Source: an uncultured Pelagibacteraceae bacterium (GTDB lineage: Bacteria; Pseudomonadota; Alphaproteobacteria; Pelagibacterales; Pelagibacteraceae). From it: a stretch of DNA of 64,000 nt. The stretch spans positions 40,864-104,863 of the forward strand of contig CACNVV010000001.1 of the NCBI GenBank assembly GCA_902624015.1, written 5' to 3'. The notes beneath the pieces were generated by a model. The model was not told where the DNA came from, did no database searches, and worked only from the letters and a program-made list of their open reading frames with translations. Each line of letters opens with the position of its first letter. The first letter of the stretch is position 1. Positions 42,552 through 51,510 of this stretch are shown one piece after another. A program made the translations under genes and the position numbers.

Positions 42552-43499
42552 ATGTACATGTTTAGTTTTTTCACATATTGGTACAAAATGCTCTCAAACA
42601 AAGAAATTATCTGTCCAAATAACTTATTAGATTTAGCTCATAAAAAAAAAGGAGTTAAAGTTGCAGTTGTAAATGCTGGCAAACCTTTGCCTATGTTATC
42701 CGTCCAAGACGCGGTTAATGAAAATTTAATTGAGCCCATATTTATTGGTCATGAAGTAGAAATTCAAAAATGTGCTGAAGATATTAAATGGGATATTTCA
42801 AAATATGAGCTTATTCATGAGCCTATAGAAAATGATACGGCTAAAATTGCAGCTAAATTAGCAAGTGAAGGTAAGGTGCAAATAATAGTGAAAGGGCATA
42901 TTCATACTGATGTACTTATGAAAGAAGTCCTTAAACGTGAATATAATTTGTTGGGAAAAACAAGATTAAGTCATATCTGGCATATGACTATCGGTAAAGA
43001 TGATAAGCCGCTAATTATTACTGATGGAGCATTAAATGTTTTACCAAATGTTAAAACAAAAATGCATATTCTTAAGAATGTCGTTAATTTTTCAAATAGA
43101 ATAGGATTAGAGAGACCAAAAGTATCTGTATTATCTGCAACAGAAGAAGTTTTGGAAAGTGTCCCAAGTTCTATTGAGGCTGCAGAAATAACAAAATTAG
43201 CCAAAGAAGAAAATTTAAATGCTGACGTATTTGGCCCTTTAGCATTTGACAACAGTATTTCAAAAAAATCAGCAGCAATAAAAGGAATTAAAAATTTAGT
43301 TGCTGGTGAGGCGGATGTATTGTTAGTGCCGAGTGTAGAAACTGGGAATGCTTTAGTAAAAATGCTGATATATTTTAGTGGAGCATGTGCCGCAGGAGTT
43401 GTAGTAGGTGGAAAAGTGCCAGTCGTTATTACAAGTAGATCTGATGAAGCTCAAGCGCGCTTAGCCTCAATTGCCGCTGCAGTAGTTGCTTTAGACTAA
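42552..43499 (+). CDS. pta: Phosphate acetyl/butyryltransferase
   Basis: 315 residues of the PTA_PTB fold without the long N-terminal domain of some Pta proteins. VKVAVVNAGKPLPMLSVQDA, E-P-I-F-I-G-H-E, L-L-V-P-S-V-E-T-G-N-A-L-V-K and VVGGKVPVVITSRSDEAQARLASIA are conserved substrate-binding stretches. It converts acetyl phosphate to acetyl-CoA. In taurine catabolism acetyl phosphate is made by Xsc, so Pta fits, although Xsc is absent here. The start is uncertain: ATGs at 42552, 42558 and 42588 are all in frame, and the last gives a more usual N-terminus. Confidence 0.85.
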   Translation: MYMFSFFTYWYKMLSNKEIICPNNLLDLAHKKKGVKVAVVNAGKPLPMLSVQDAVNENLIEPIFIGHEVEIQKCAEDIKWDISKYELIHEPIENDTAKIAAKLASEGKVQIIVKGHIHTDVLMKEVLKREYNLLGKTRLSHIWHMTIGKDDKPLIITDGALNVLPNVKTKMHILKNVVNFSNRIGLERPKVSVLSATEEVLESVPSSIEAAEITKLAKEENLNADVFGPLAFDNSISKKSAAIKGIKNLVAGEADVLLVPSVETGNALVKMLIYFSGACAAGVVVGGKVPVVITSRSDEAQARLASIAAAVVALD

Positions 43500-43508
43500 A
43501 TGATTCAT

Positions 43509-43528
43509 TGAATTTCAAAAGAAATTCA
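43509..43528 (+). other. Hairpin between pta and hpsN
   Basis: TGAATTTC (43509-43516) and GAAATTCA (43521-43528) form an 8-bp stem with an AAAA loop directly after the pta stop. It is followed by an AT-rich leader and a strong AAAGGAGAG ribosome site for hpsN. It is weakly terminator-like. Confidence 0.4.
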
Positions 43529-43559
43529 TTTAAATAAATTTAAATTTTAAAGGAGAGAA

Positions 43560-44846
43560 ATGGCAATTACATACTTAAAAAAATCACCAAAAACATCATC
43601 AACTGACGATACAAAAACAAGAGAAATAGTAGAAAATATTCTAAAAGATATTGAGACTAGTAAAGAAGAAGGTTGTAAAGAGCTTTCAAAAAAGTTTGAT
43701 AAATATGAAGGTGATGTAATTGTTTCAAAAGAAAAAATTGAAGAAATAAAAAAAAATTTAGATCAAAAAACTAAAGATGATATTCAGTTCTCTCACGAGA
43801 GAGTTAGAAAATTTGCTGAAGCACAATTAAAAAATTATGGCCAAGACTTTGAAGTTGAATTATCTGACGGTTTATTTGCAGGACAAAAACTTATTCCAGT
43901 AAATACGGCAGGTTGTTATGTTCCAGCTGGGAGATATGCTCATATAGCTTCAGCTGTAATGAGTGTAACAACAGCAAAAGTTGCTGGTGTAAAAAATATT
44001 TTAGTTTGCAGTTCACCGAAACCTAGTGTTGGTGTACATCCGTCAATTGTTTATACAGCTGACTTATGTGGTGCTGACGTGATAATGAATTTAGGTGGTG
44101 TACAAGCTATTGCAGCAATGACAAACGGTTTATTTGGAAATGCCCCTGCGGATATTTTAGTTGGGCCTGGAAACCAATTTGTTGCTGAAGCAAAAAGAAT
44201 TTTATTTGGAAAAGTTGGTATAGATTTATTTGCAGGACCTACAGAAATTGCAGTAATTGCAGACGAGACAGCTGATCCTGAAATGGTTGCATATGATTTA
44301 GTTGGACAAGCAGAACACGGTTATAATTCTCCAGCCTGGTTGTTTACTAAAAGTAAAAAAGTTGCAGATTATGTAATGGAAAGAGTTCCAGAATTAATTG
44401 CAGATTTACCAGATCTTCCTAGAGAAAATTCAGGTGCTGCATGGAGAGATTATGGTGAGGTAATTCTTTGTGATACTGATGAAGAGATCGCTAAAGTTAG
44501 TGATGAATATGCTCCAGAACATTTAGAAGTCCAGACTAAAAATTTACAATGGTACCACGACAGATTAAAAAATTATGGATCTTTATTCATTGGTGAAGAA
44601 ACAACTGTTGCTTATGGAGATAAATGTTCAGGTACAAATCACATTTTGCCTACAAAAGGTGCTGGTAGATACACAGGTGGCTTGTTTGTTGGAAAATTTA
44701 TCAAGACATTGAGTTTCCAAAGAATGAGCAAGGCTGCAACAAAAGAAGTCGGTGCTGCTTGTGCAAGAATTTCTAGATACGAAGGAATGGAGGCACATGC
44801 TAGAACTGGTGATGTAAGATTAAGAAAATACGGTTTTCAAAACTAA
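43560..44846 (+). CDS. hpsN: Sulfopropanediol 3-dehydrogenase (HpsN), HisD family
   Basis: 428 residues of the histidinol dehydrogenase fold. The sequence V-N-T-A-G-C-Y-V-P-A-G-R-Y-A-H-I-A-S-A-V-M-S-V, FAGPTEIAVIADETADPE, QAEHGYNSPAW with the zinc Gln/His, the ETTVAYGDKCSGTNHILP loop and the final YEGMEAHARTGDVRL match HpsN better than biosynthetic HisD, which has GPSE and other loops. HpsN oxidises (R)-2,3-dihydroxypropane-1-sulfonate (DHPS), a common plankton sulfonate, to sulfolactate using two NAD+. No his genes are nearby, while sulfonate genes are. Assignment from remembered family sequence, not alignment. Confidence 0.85.
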   Translation: MAITYLKKSPKTSSTDDTKTREIVENILKDIETSKEEGCKELSKKFDKYEGDVIVSKEKIEEIKKNLDQKTKDDIQFSHERVRKFAEAQLKNYGQDFEVELSDGLFAGQKLIPVNTAGCYVPAGRYAHIASAVMSVTTAKVAGVKNILVCSSPKPSVGVHPSIVYTADLCGADVIMNLGGVQAIAAMTNGLFGNAPADILVGPGNQFVAEAKRILFGKVGIDLFAGPTEIAVIADETADPEMVAYDLVGQAEHGYNSPAWLFTKSKKVADYVMERVPELIADLPDLPRENSGAAWRDYGEVILCDTDEEIAKVSDEYAPEHLEVQTKNLQWYHDRLKNYGSLFIGEETTVAYGDKCSGTNHILPTKGAGRYTGGLFVGKFIKTLSFQRMSKAATKEVGAACARISRYEGMEAHARTGDVRLRKYGFQN

Positions 44847-44863
44847 TTAATTGAGGATTTAAA

Positions 44864-45229
44864 ATGAAAAAATTTGATGAACTCATGAGTGTAGGAAGTG
44901 AAATTGAAAACATTACTGCTGAAGATGCAAAGAAAAAATTAAATGATCCTAATGTTCAATTTATTGACGTAAGAGATAAAGATAGTTTTTCTAAAGGTAC
45001 AATAGGAAATGCCATACACATGGACAGAGGATTGCTTGAATTTTATTTAGCAGAGGGAAGTCCTTTAGAAAATGATATTTTTAAAAATAATCCAGATAAA
45101 GAGTTTGTAGTTTTTTGTGGTTTAGGCGGTCAAGGTACTCTTGCTACAAAAACAATGAAAGACATGGGTGTCAAAAATGTTAAAAACATTACTGGCGGAA
45201 TGTCTGAGTGGGATAAAATAAAAGATTAA
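44864..45229 (+). CDS. Rhodanese-like single-domain protein
   Basis: 121 residues, one rhodanese fold. ITAEDAKKKLNDPNVQFIDVRD at the N-terminus, active loop VVFCGLGGQGTLA with the nucleophilic Cys near residue 87, and NITGGMSEWDK at the end. Such proteins move sulfane sulfur or act in detoxification. It is 17 bases after hpsN with its own GAGG ribosome site, suggesting a role alongside sulfonate use. It overlaps the convergent glycosidase gene by 4 bases. Confidence 0.88.
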   Translation: MKKFDELMSVGSEIENITAEDAKKKLNDPNVQFIDVRDKDSFSKGTIGNAIHMDRGLLEFYLAEGSPLENDIFKNNPDKEFVVFCGLGGQGTLATKTMKDMGVKNVKNITGGMSEWDKIKD

Positions 45230-46488
45230 TTTTTATTTAATTTTAAATCCAAATATAGTGCTGCTGACCAAGAAAAATTATTTGCACCCATTGGTTTGCC
45301 ATTTTTGCAACTGTAATATTCGTGAAATCCTTTTTTTTCTACCAATCTAATAGTACTTTGTTTAATTTTTTTTGAGTATTTTTTGTCCTTATTCATGAGG
45401 CCCTTGCATATAAACCAATTACAATTAACCCATACAGGACCTCTCCAATAACGTTTTTCCTCAAAGCTTTTGTGATTAGGTTTTATTGAAGAAAAGAAAT
45501 ATTTTTCTTTTACGTTATGTTTTTTTAAGCTTTTGATCAAAAAATCATTTATCTTATGATTATTAATATCAGCAAATAATACTAAGTAATTTGTTATAGA
45601 TGGGACTGATATTTTTTTTTTATTTCTTAAATCAAATGAAAAAAAAGAACCCTTTTTTTTGTCAAAAAATCTTAAAATATTTCTCTCAGTGAGTTTTACA
45701 TAATTAATTATTTTTGAGCCATCTAGATTAAATTTTTTTAAAAGTATAATTAAGTCTTTATTAGCTTTGAGAAATAAAGAATTAAATCCAATATCAACGA
45801 CATTGAACAATGCAGTATTGAATATTTTTTTTGGATTATACTTCTTTTTTCTTAGATCGTTTTTAATCGTTACATACCTATCATAGTCAATATTTAAAGG
45901 TCGATGTTCTGGATTAACAACTTTATTATCAGCTCTTTTGTATTGTATATTTTTTTCAATTTCAACTTTACTCATTGGTCCATCCCAAAGTGAAGAATTA
46001 TCATAACCACTTTCCCAGGGATGAAGTATTGATACCAAACCTGTTTTTTTGGGATCTCTATATTTAATAAACCATTCATGAGATTTTTTAATTTTAATTA
46101 TAAATTTTTTAATTTCTTTTTTTTGTTTTTGAGAAATTTTGTTTTTATCTATTATTTGTTTTAAAATACTTGCAAGTACTGGTGGCTGAGTTATCCCAGA
46201 TGAGCGTACTTTATTTCCACAATTCCAAGCAGTATGATTAGGATAATAATTTGTATCTGTATTATGAAACAATATATGTGGAACCATTCCATCTTTCCAT
46301 TGCCCATCTAAAAGTGTCTTAATTTCTTTTAATGCAAAATTTAAATTAAAATAAGAATATCCTAATGCAATAAATGCTGAATCCCAGTTCCATTGAGCAG
46401 GATAAAGTTTGTTATTTGTCGGTAAGGTATATCCTCTTTTCCTATTTCCAATTAAAATTTTTTGAGCATTTTTAATAAACTTATTCAT
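45226..46488 (-). CDS. GH63/trehalase-like glycoside hydrolase
   Basis: 420 residues of an (alpha/alpha)6-barrel glycosidase. LYPAQWNWDSAFIALGY (~28-44), DGMVPHILFH, LHPWESGYDNSSLWDGPM with the catalytic-type Asp, P-L-N-I-D-Y-D-R-Y and YWRGPVWVNCNW are landmarks of GH63-type proteins that include mannosyl/glucosylglycerate hydrolases. No signal peptide, so it acts in the cytoplasm, probably on a small glycoside imported by the ABC transporter encoded just upstream (start overlaps the permease stop by 1 base). The substrate is inferred. Confidence 0.85.
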   Translation of the reverse strand: MNKFIKNAQKILIGNRKRGYTLPTNNKLYPAQWNWDSAFIALGYSYFNLNFALKEIKTLLDGQWKDGMVPHILFHNTDTNYYPNHTAWNCGNKVRSSGITQPPVLASILKQIIDKNKISQKQKKEIKKFIIKIKKSHEWFIKYRDPKKTGLVSILHPWESGYDNSSLWDGPMSKVEIEKNIQYKRADNKVVNPEHRPLNIDYDRYVTIKNDLRKKKYNPKKIFNTALFNVVDIGFNSLFLKANKDLIILLKKFNLDGSKIINYVKLTERNILRFFDKKKGSFFSFDLRNKKKISVPSITNYLVLFADINNHKINDFLIKSLKKHNVKEKYFFSSIKPNHKSFEEKRYWRGPVWVNCNWFICKGLMNKDKKYSKKIKQSTIRLVEKKGFHEYYSCKNGKPMGANNFSWSAALYLDLKLNKN

Positions 46489-47681
46489 TATCCTTTAACG
46501 CTTCCTGCCGTCAAACCGCTAACTAGATATTTTTCAAAATAAACAAATATAAACAATACTGGTAATGTAACAACAACTGACCCTGCCATTAAATATTGTC
46601 TTGGCGTTTCAGCATCTCCACTTAAGTATTGAATAGCTCTTGATAATGTAAATGAATTTGGATTATCTAAAAACATTAAAGAAAATAAAAATTCATTCCA
46701 AGCAATCATAAAAACATATAAAGCAACAGATGAAATAGCTGGAATACTTAATGGAATTATAATTTTTGTAATAATTCCAAACCAACTTAATTTGTCTAAA
46801 ATTGCAGCTTCTTCTAATTCTTTTGGTATACTTTTGAAGTATCCCTGTAACATATAAATAGCTACTGGGAGTGTTGTTGCCGTATACACAATTAATAAAC
46901 CCTCTATTGAATTACGTAAACCTAATTGACTAAATATTGTATACAACGGAATAACTAGAACGATTGCAGGAAACATATATATTATAAGTATAGATGTAGA
47001 TAAAAATGTTTTTCCAAAGAAATTTAATCTTGCAACTGCATAAGCAGCAGGTATTGCAAAAAGAAGAGTGATAATAACAGTACCGACAGAAACAATTGTA
47101 CTAATCACAATATATTTTCCAAATTTGTAAGATTTAAAAATTACAAAATAAGATTTAAATAAATCTTTTATATCTTGGCCAAAATTTATACTAAAATCTA
47201 AAGGATTCACTAACAATGCTATTTGTGTTTTAAAACTTGTTACTAACATCATGTAAAATGGAAAAAGTATTACAAATGAAAAAAATAAAATTCCAAATAA
47301 AGTTAAAAAATCAAATAAAATTACTTGAGTAGAGTGCTCTTCTTTTAAACCTATAAAAGTATATTTACTAATTTTATTGGTGAAAAAATATAATATTAAA
47401 AATACTCCAACATTATACCAAATTGGTAATTTTTGTATTAAGTAACCATCACAAAAAACGAATATGGAAGAAAAAATTATGGATTTATAAATTGATTTAA
47501 TTCTATCACCTATTCCTAAGTGAGCTAATGATATTAAAAAACCAAATATAAAAATTATTTCTATATTAAAGCTATTAATACTTAGACCTTGCAATGTTGC
47601 TAATATCTTCCAAATCGAAATTAAAAAAATTAAGAAAAAAGTTGATATCAATGAAAATAATATTGTATTTTTAGTTCTCAT
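46488..47681 (-). CDS. Carbohydrate ABC transporter permease (MalG type) with extra N-terminal membrane domain
   Basis: 397 residues against ~280 for usual MalG-like subunits. The core (~125-397) has PFYMMLVTSFK, the six-segment CUT1 arrangement, the coupling loop EAAILDKLSWFGIITKIIIP and a C-terminal VSGLTAGSVKG. The usual Gly of the EAA loop (DGA) is replaced by Lys (DKL). Residues 1-125 add about four hydrophobic segments not found in standard MalG. It overlaps the MalF-type gene by 11 bases. Confidence 0.9.
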   Translation of the reverse strand: MRTKNTILFSLISTFFLIFLISIWKILATLQGLSINSFNIEIIFIFGFLISLAHLGIGDRIKSIYKSIIFSSIFVFCDGYLIQKLPIWYNVGVFLILYFFTNKISKYTFIGLKEEHSTQVILFDFLTLFGILFFSFVILFPFYMMLVTSFKTQIALLVNPLDFSINFGQDIKDLFKSYFVIFKSYKFGKYIVISTIVSVGTVIITLLFAIPAAYAVARLNFFGKTFLSTSILIIYMFPAIVLVIPLYTIFSQLGLRNSIEGLLIVYTATTLPVAIYMLQGYFKSIPKELEEAAILDKLSWFGIITKIIIPLSIPAISSVALYVFMIAWNEFLFSLMFLDNPNSFTLSRAIQYLSGDAETPRQYLMAGSVVVTLPVLFIFVYFEKYLVSGLTAGSVKG

Positions 47682-48930
47682 CTGCTCTCTTTCCTAAAAG
47701 TTTAAAATAAAAAAACATAAACATTAAAAGCAATACAACGATTACTATTGAAACAGCGGAGCCCATTCCAATGTCTGATATTGCAAAACCTTGTTGATAA
47801 ACATTTATTGGTAAAGTTCTTGTTCCTGATGCACCTCCAGTTAATAAAAAGACGTCCTCAAATTTATTAAAATTCCATATAAATCTAATCATGAATAAAA
47901 TCGAAATTACTGCAGTAATTTGGGGAAGTGTAATATTAAAAAATTTTTGAAAGGGACTAGCCCCATCAACGTCAGCTGCCTCATATAATTCTTTTGGAAT
48001 AGCTTGAAGTCTTGCAAGAATAAATAAAAAGGCTAGAGGGAAATACCTCCAAATTTCAAACATTATAACTGTTGTAAGTGCTAACCTTAATTTAAATTCA
48101 AAGCCCAAAACACTAATTTCAATATATTTTTGTCCAAGGAGATTTATTGGAGTTTCAATAATTTGATAATTTAATAATAAGCTATTTAAGGTACCACTAT
48201 TAGGGTCTAGTAGAAGTTCCCAAGTATAAGCTAAAGCAACAACTGGAGCAACATAAGGGAAAAGGAGAACACTTCTCATAAATGTTCTTCCATAAAATTT
48301 TTGATTAACCATCTGAGCGGTTAAGATACCGAATACTATTGAACCAACAGTTCCAAAAAATGTGTAATAAAAAGTTGTTAGTAGTAAATCTACAAATTCA
48401 TTTTCAAATAAAACTTTTTTAAAATTTTTGAGAGTAAAGTTGGTATTAAGCAATATATTATCAGATTTCCCATCTAATTTTGGTTTAATCGATTTTAGTT
48501 TTTTTTTATCTATTTTTGATCCATCATTTGTTGCAAATATTACTTGAAAATTTTCTCTATATTTAGCTTGCCAATTTCCAAATTCACATTTTAAGTTATA
48601 CTTTTCGTAAGAACATCTTGGATCTAAATTTTCAATTTCAAAATTTTTTGGGAAACTGTCTTGAAAAGAAACATCTCTTATTTCTTGAATTAATGAACTG
48701 TTTCTTAACTTATATAATATCTTTATTTTAGAAGGTTCATTAGAAACAGATTTTACAATTTTTTTTGCTCTTGGTTCTGGAATTCTAATATCTTTTAATT
48801 CAACCTCTTTAAAGCTGATCCAAATATTTGCAAAAATTGGAAATAAAATTATTGAAAAAACTAAAAGGACTGCAGGTAATGTGAGTATGTATGCAGTTTT
48901 TTTTTCTGTGTTTGCTAAAGTATCATTCAT
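47671..48930 (-). CDS. Carbohydrate ABC transporter permease (MalF type)
   Basis: 419 residues. The first membrane segment (~12-32) is followed by a periplasmic loop of about 150 residues containing two Cys (Y-S-Y-E-K/Y-N-L-K-C-E-F region). The permease core then has F-M-R-S-V-L-L-F-P-Y-V-A-P-V-V-A-L-A and the coupling loop EAADVDGASPFQKFFNITLP (~310-329). The long P2-type loop is known from MalF, where it contacts the binding protein. Partner of the MalG-type gene. Confidence 0.91.
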   Translation of the reverse strand: MNDTLANTEKKTAYILTLPAVLLVFSIILFPIFANIWISFKEVELKDIRIPEPRAKKIVKSVSNEPSKIKILYKLRNSSLIQEIRDVSFQDSFPKNFEIENLDPRCSYEKYNLKCEFGNWQAKYRENFQVIFATNDGSKIDKKKLKSIKPKLDGKSDNILLNTNFTLKNFKKVLFENEFVDLLLTTFYYTFFGTVGSIVFGILTAQMVNQKFYGRTFMRSVLLFPYVAPVVALAYTWELLLDPNSGTLNSLLLNYQIIETPINLLGQKYIEISVLGFEFKLRLALTTVIMFEIWRYFPLAFLFILARLQAIPKELYEAADVDGASPFQKFFNITLPQITAVISILFMIRFIWNFNKFEDVFLLTGGASGTRTLPINVYQQGFAISDIGMGSAVSIVIVVLLLMFMFFYFKLLGKRADEN

Positions 48931-48965
48931 AAAAAAAGCGGATAATTTATATTATCCGCTTTTTT
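48931..48965 (-). terminator. Intrinsic terminator between sugar SBP and MalF gene
   Basis: AGCGGATAAT and ATTATCCGCT form a 10-bp stem with a 4-nt loop. The A-run on the left (48931-48937) becomes a T-run for leftward transcription, and A/T pairing extends the stem. It sits between the binding-protein stop and the first permease start, so it should limit permease expression. Confidence 0.8.
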
Positions 48966-48977
48966 AAAAAATTTAAA

Positions 48978-50309
48978 TTAATTGAATTTGGCTAATGATT
49001 TGTTAATCATATCAACAGCCTCATCGACATCAATTTGATCATCAATATAAAGTCTAGTGATTCTATTTATAAATTGAGAATTTATGACTTTTGATGCTCT
49101 TGATAGTTCACCTTCTTTAACACCCCATCTATTCGCAGTATCCAAACCAGCTACAATGTTATTAATAACATCTGGGTCATATAGATCTGACAAAGGTGCT
49201 TTTCTATCAACTCCAACAGGTAGTTTACTCCAAGCTTTCGTGAAAGCCTCAGGGTCACTTGAATTTCCTCTTCTTACTGGAAATTTACCTTCTGGAGCTA
49301 TCGATAAAGTGCTTGTGTAACCTTCATCCATTGAGTACATGATAAATTGTTTAGCTTCATCCGTATCAGCATCAGCTGTTATACCAAAATATCTAACATC
49401 TGCCCATGCAGCACCTTTCTTATTACTAGGTCCACTAAAATTTGTAATGAAACCAGTTTTAGAAGCTAGCTCAGGTGATGTTGGATCACTGTTAATTGTT
49501 GGTGGAGCTGAGTCTCTTAAACCTGCAAGCTCATCCATGATGAATGGAGACCAAATAATCATTGGAGTTTTTCCTGCAAAGTAAAGTGCTCTAGATTGTT
49601 TCCAGTACAATTCACCTGGAGGACTTGCTTTAGCAATTACTTTATAAAACTCTAATGCCTCTTTTAGTTTTTTACCTTGTTTCTTGATACCACCCTTTTT
49701 AACAATATTAACCCCATTTGCTAAAAGAACATGTTCTAAAACCTGACTCATGAAATTTTCATCAGTTTTAGTTGCAGCAACAAAACCAAACATTCCGTTT
49801 TGTTTTGATAGCTTCTCAACAGCAGCTACAATGTTTGCATAGCTTGTTGGTGGTGCTAAATCTGCATTTTCAAAAAGGTCTTTTCTATAAACAACCATTT
49901 GTGTCCATCCATCTACAGGAACAGCTGCAATCTTTGAACCTTTTTTTGCCATGTTAAGTGCACCTGGTGCAAATGTATCTTTACCAAGATCTTTGACAAC
50001 GTCGTTATTGGCATCTACATCTAAAATTCCTGCTTCGGCCCATGGTAATACATATTGTAAAGTGTGATAGATGACGTCTGGTAAGTCACCTGCTGCCGCT
50101 GCGGCTGTAGCTCTAGTTCCCAAATCTTTTTCTTCTACTGGGATCACATCTACTTTAATGCCTGTTTTAGCTTCAAAAGCTTTAGCCATTTCCTCTTGCT
50201 TAGCCATTCTGGCAGGCTGAACTTCTGTAGTCCAAAACTTTATGTCTGCGTATACAATATTCGAAATAAAAATCGAAATTACGCAAAACATCTTTATTAT
50301 ATTTTTCAT
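48978..50309 (-). CDS. Carbohydrate ABC transporter substrate-binding protein (MalE/UgpB type)
   Basis: 443 residues with a signal peptide (MKNIIKMFCVISIFISNIVY, cleavage near Y-A-D). Family-1 features are T-E-V-Q-P-A-R-M-A-K-Q-E-E-M-A-K-A-F-E-A-K-T-G-I-K-V-D, the LPDVIYH strand, VPVDGWTQMVVYRKDLFEN (~112-130) and the aromatic W-S-P-F-I-M-D-E-L region. It probably binds an oligosaccharide or glycoside. A strong GGAGGGG ribosome site precedes the ATG, and a perfect palindrome lies upstream. Confidence 0.92.
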   Translation of the reverse strand: MKNIIKMFCVISIFISNIVYADIKFWTTEVQPARMAKQEEMAKAFEAKTGIKVDVIPVEEKDLGTRATAAAAAGDLPDVIYHTLQYVLPWAEAGILDVDANNDVVKDLGKDTFAPGALNMAKKGSKIAAVPVDGWTQMVVYRKDLFENADLAPPTSYANIVAAVEKLSKQNGMFGFVAATKTDENFMSQVLEHVLLANGVNIVKKGGIKKQGKKLKEALEFYKVIAKASPPGELYWKQSRALYFAGKTPMIIWSPFIMDELAGLRDSAPPTINSDPTSPELASKTGFITNFSGPSNKKGAAWADVRYFGITADADTDEAKQFIMYSMDEGYTSTLSIAPEGKFPVRRGNSSDPEAFTKAWSKLPVGVDRKAPLSDLYDPDVINNIVAGLDTANRWGVKEGELSRASKVINSQFINRITRLYIDDQIDVDEAVDMINKSLAKFN

Positions 50310-50372
50310 TTCCCCTCCTATTTATATTTAAAACTATATTAAAATGATTCTATTTAGCAAAGACAAGACTGA

Positions 50373-50389
50373 CACATATCAGATATGTG
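50373..50389. promoter_or_regulatory. Perfect 17-base palindrome (candidate operator)
   Basis: CACATATC-A-GATATGTG is perfectly symmetric and lies about 65 bases upstream of the binding-protein ATG, in the 144-base gap before malK. A one-base loop cannot fold as RNA, so a dimeric DNA-binding regulator is the natural reading. A TTGTCT-type -35 follows on the minus strand within about 20 bases. Confidence 0.5.
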
Positions 50390-50453
50390 ATTCATTCATG
50401 ATGATTATTCAAAAAAATAGCGGGAATTTGAAATTAGTCAATTACAGGTTGTG

Positions 50454-51509
50454 TTATGATTTTAATCTTTTTCCATTTTCATCAAAAATAAAAATGTCAT
50501 TTAGATCAAAACCTATGGAATTTCCGATTTCAACATTACTCGGAATTTTTGCACTTAATTGGTGTTCATCTTTCTTCATATATACAATTTTTTCATTACC
50601 AAGATTTTCTATTAATTCAATTTCAGGGTTGAAAGTGAATTTTGTATTTTGATTAGCTTTTAAATGTTCAGGTCTAATACCCACAAAATGTTTTGATTTT
50701 TTTAATTTTAAATTGTCAAACTGGATATCATTACTTAACAATTTAATTGTATTTTCTGAAATAATATTTTCCTCGTTTACTTCTAAAATATTCATTTTGG
50801 GTGTACCTATAAATTGTGCAACAAAAATATTTGCTGGATCATTATAAATTTCCTCAGGAGTACCAACCTGTTCAATATTTCCCTGATTTAAAATAACTAT
50901 TCGGTCAGCCAGGGTCATGGCTTCGACTTGGTCATGAGTAACATAAATCATATTTGTTTTGATCTGGTTGTGTAATTTAGATATTTCAACCCTCATTTCA
51001 GCTCTTAATGCTGCATCTAAATTAGATAAAGGTTCATCAAATAAAAATATCTTTGGATTTCTTGTAATAGCTCTTCCTATCGCCACTCTTTGTCTTTGAC
51101 CTCCAGATAATTGTTTTGGTTTTCGCTCTAATAGCTCTTCAATTTTTAAAATTTTTGCAGCTTGCATTACTTTTGTGTTGATTTCTTCCTTTGGCCTTTT
51201 TTCAATTTTTAAACCAAAAGACATATTTTCATAAACATTCATATGAGGATAAAGAGCGTAAGATTGAAAAACCATTGCAGTTTGACGTTTGGAAGGATGA
51301 AGTTCATTAATTTTTTGATCATTAATAAAGATTTCACCTTCATCTATTTTTTCTAATCCAGCAATCATTCTTAGAAGAGTTGATTTTCCACATCCAGATG
51401 GTCCAACTAATACAAGAAACTCATCTTCTTTACCTAAAAGATTAAAATCTGTGATTATTTTATTAGATCCAAATGATTTATGTACTCCAGTAAATTTTAT
51501 GTTAGCCAT
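50454..51509 (-). CDS. Carbohydrate ABC transporter ATPase (MalK/UgpC type)
   Basis: 351 residues. Walker A GPSGCGKST (~36-44), Q-loop VFQSYALYPHMNVYENM, signature LSGGQRQRVAIGRA (~134-147), Walker B IFLFDEPLSNLDA and switch THDQVEA, then a C-terminal OB/TOBE regulatory domain (~235-351; V-G-I-R-P-E-H). It is the only carbohydrate-type ATPase gene in the window. Two permease pairs (46-49 kb and 57-59 kb) surround it, so it may serve both. It is 1 base after the SnoaL-like gene. Confidence 0.94.
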   Translation of the reverse strand: MANIKFTGVHKSFGSNKIITDFNLLGKEDEFLVLVGPSGCGKSTLLRMIAGLEKIDEGEIFINDQKINELHPSKRQTAMVFQSYALYPHMNVYENMSFGLKIEKRPKEEINTKVMQAAKILKIEELLERKPKQLSGGQRQRVAIGRAITRNPKIFLFDEPLSNLDAALRAEMRVEISKLHNQIKTNMIYVTHDQVEAMTLADRIVILNQGNIEQVGTPEEIYNDPANIFVAQFIGTPKMNILEVNEENIISENTIKLLSNDIQFDNLKLKKSKHFVGIRPEHLKANQNTKFTFNPEIELIENLGNEKIVYMKKDEHQLSAKIPSNVEIGNSIGFDLNDIFIFDENGKRLKS

Positions 51510-51510
51510 T

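Noticed and set aside
43560-44846. Biosynthetic histidinol dehydrogenase (hisD)
   Set aside because: Zinc-site loops and C-terminus resemble HpsN, no other his gene is nearby, and sulfonate genes flank it.
50344-50652. 102-codon plus-strand frame between the sugar SBP and malK genes
   Set aside because: Most of it is antisense to the malK C-terminus and the rest covers the palindrome and promoter region; no domain or good ribosome site.
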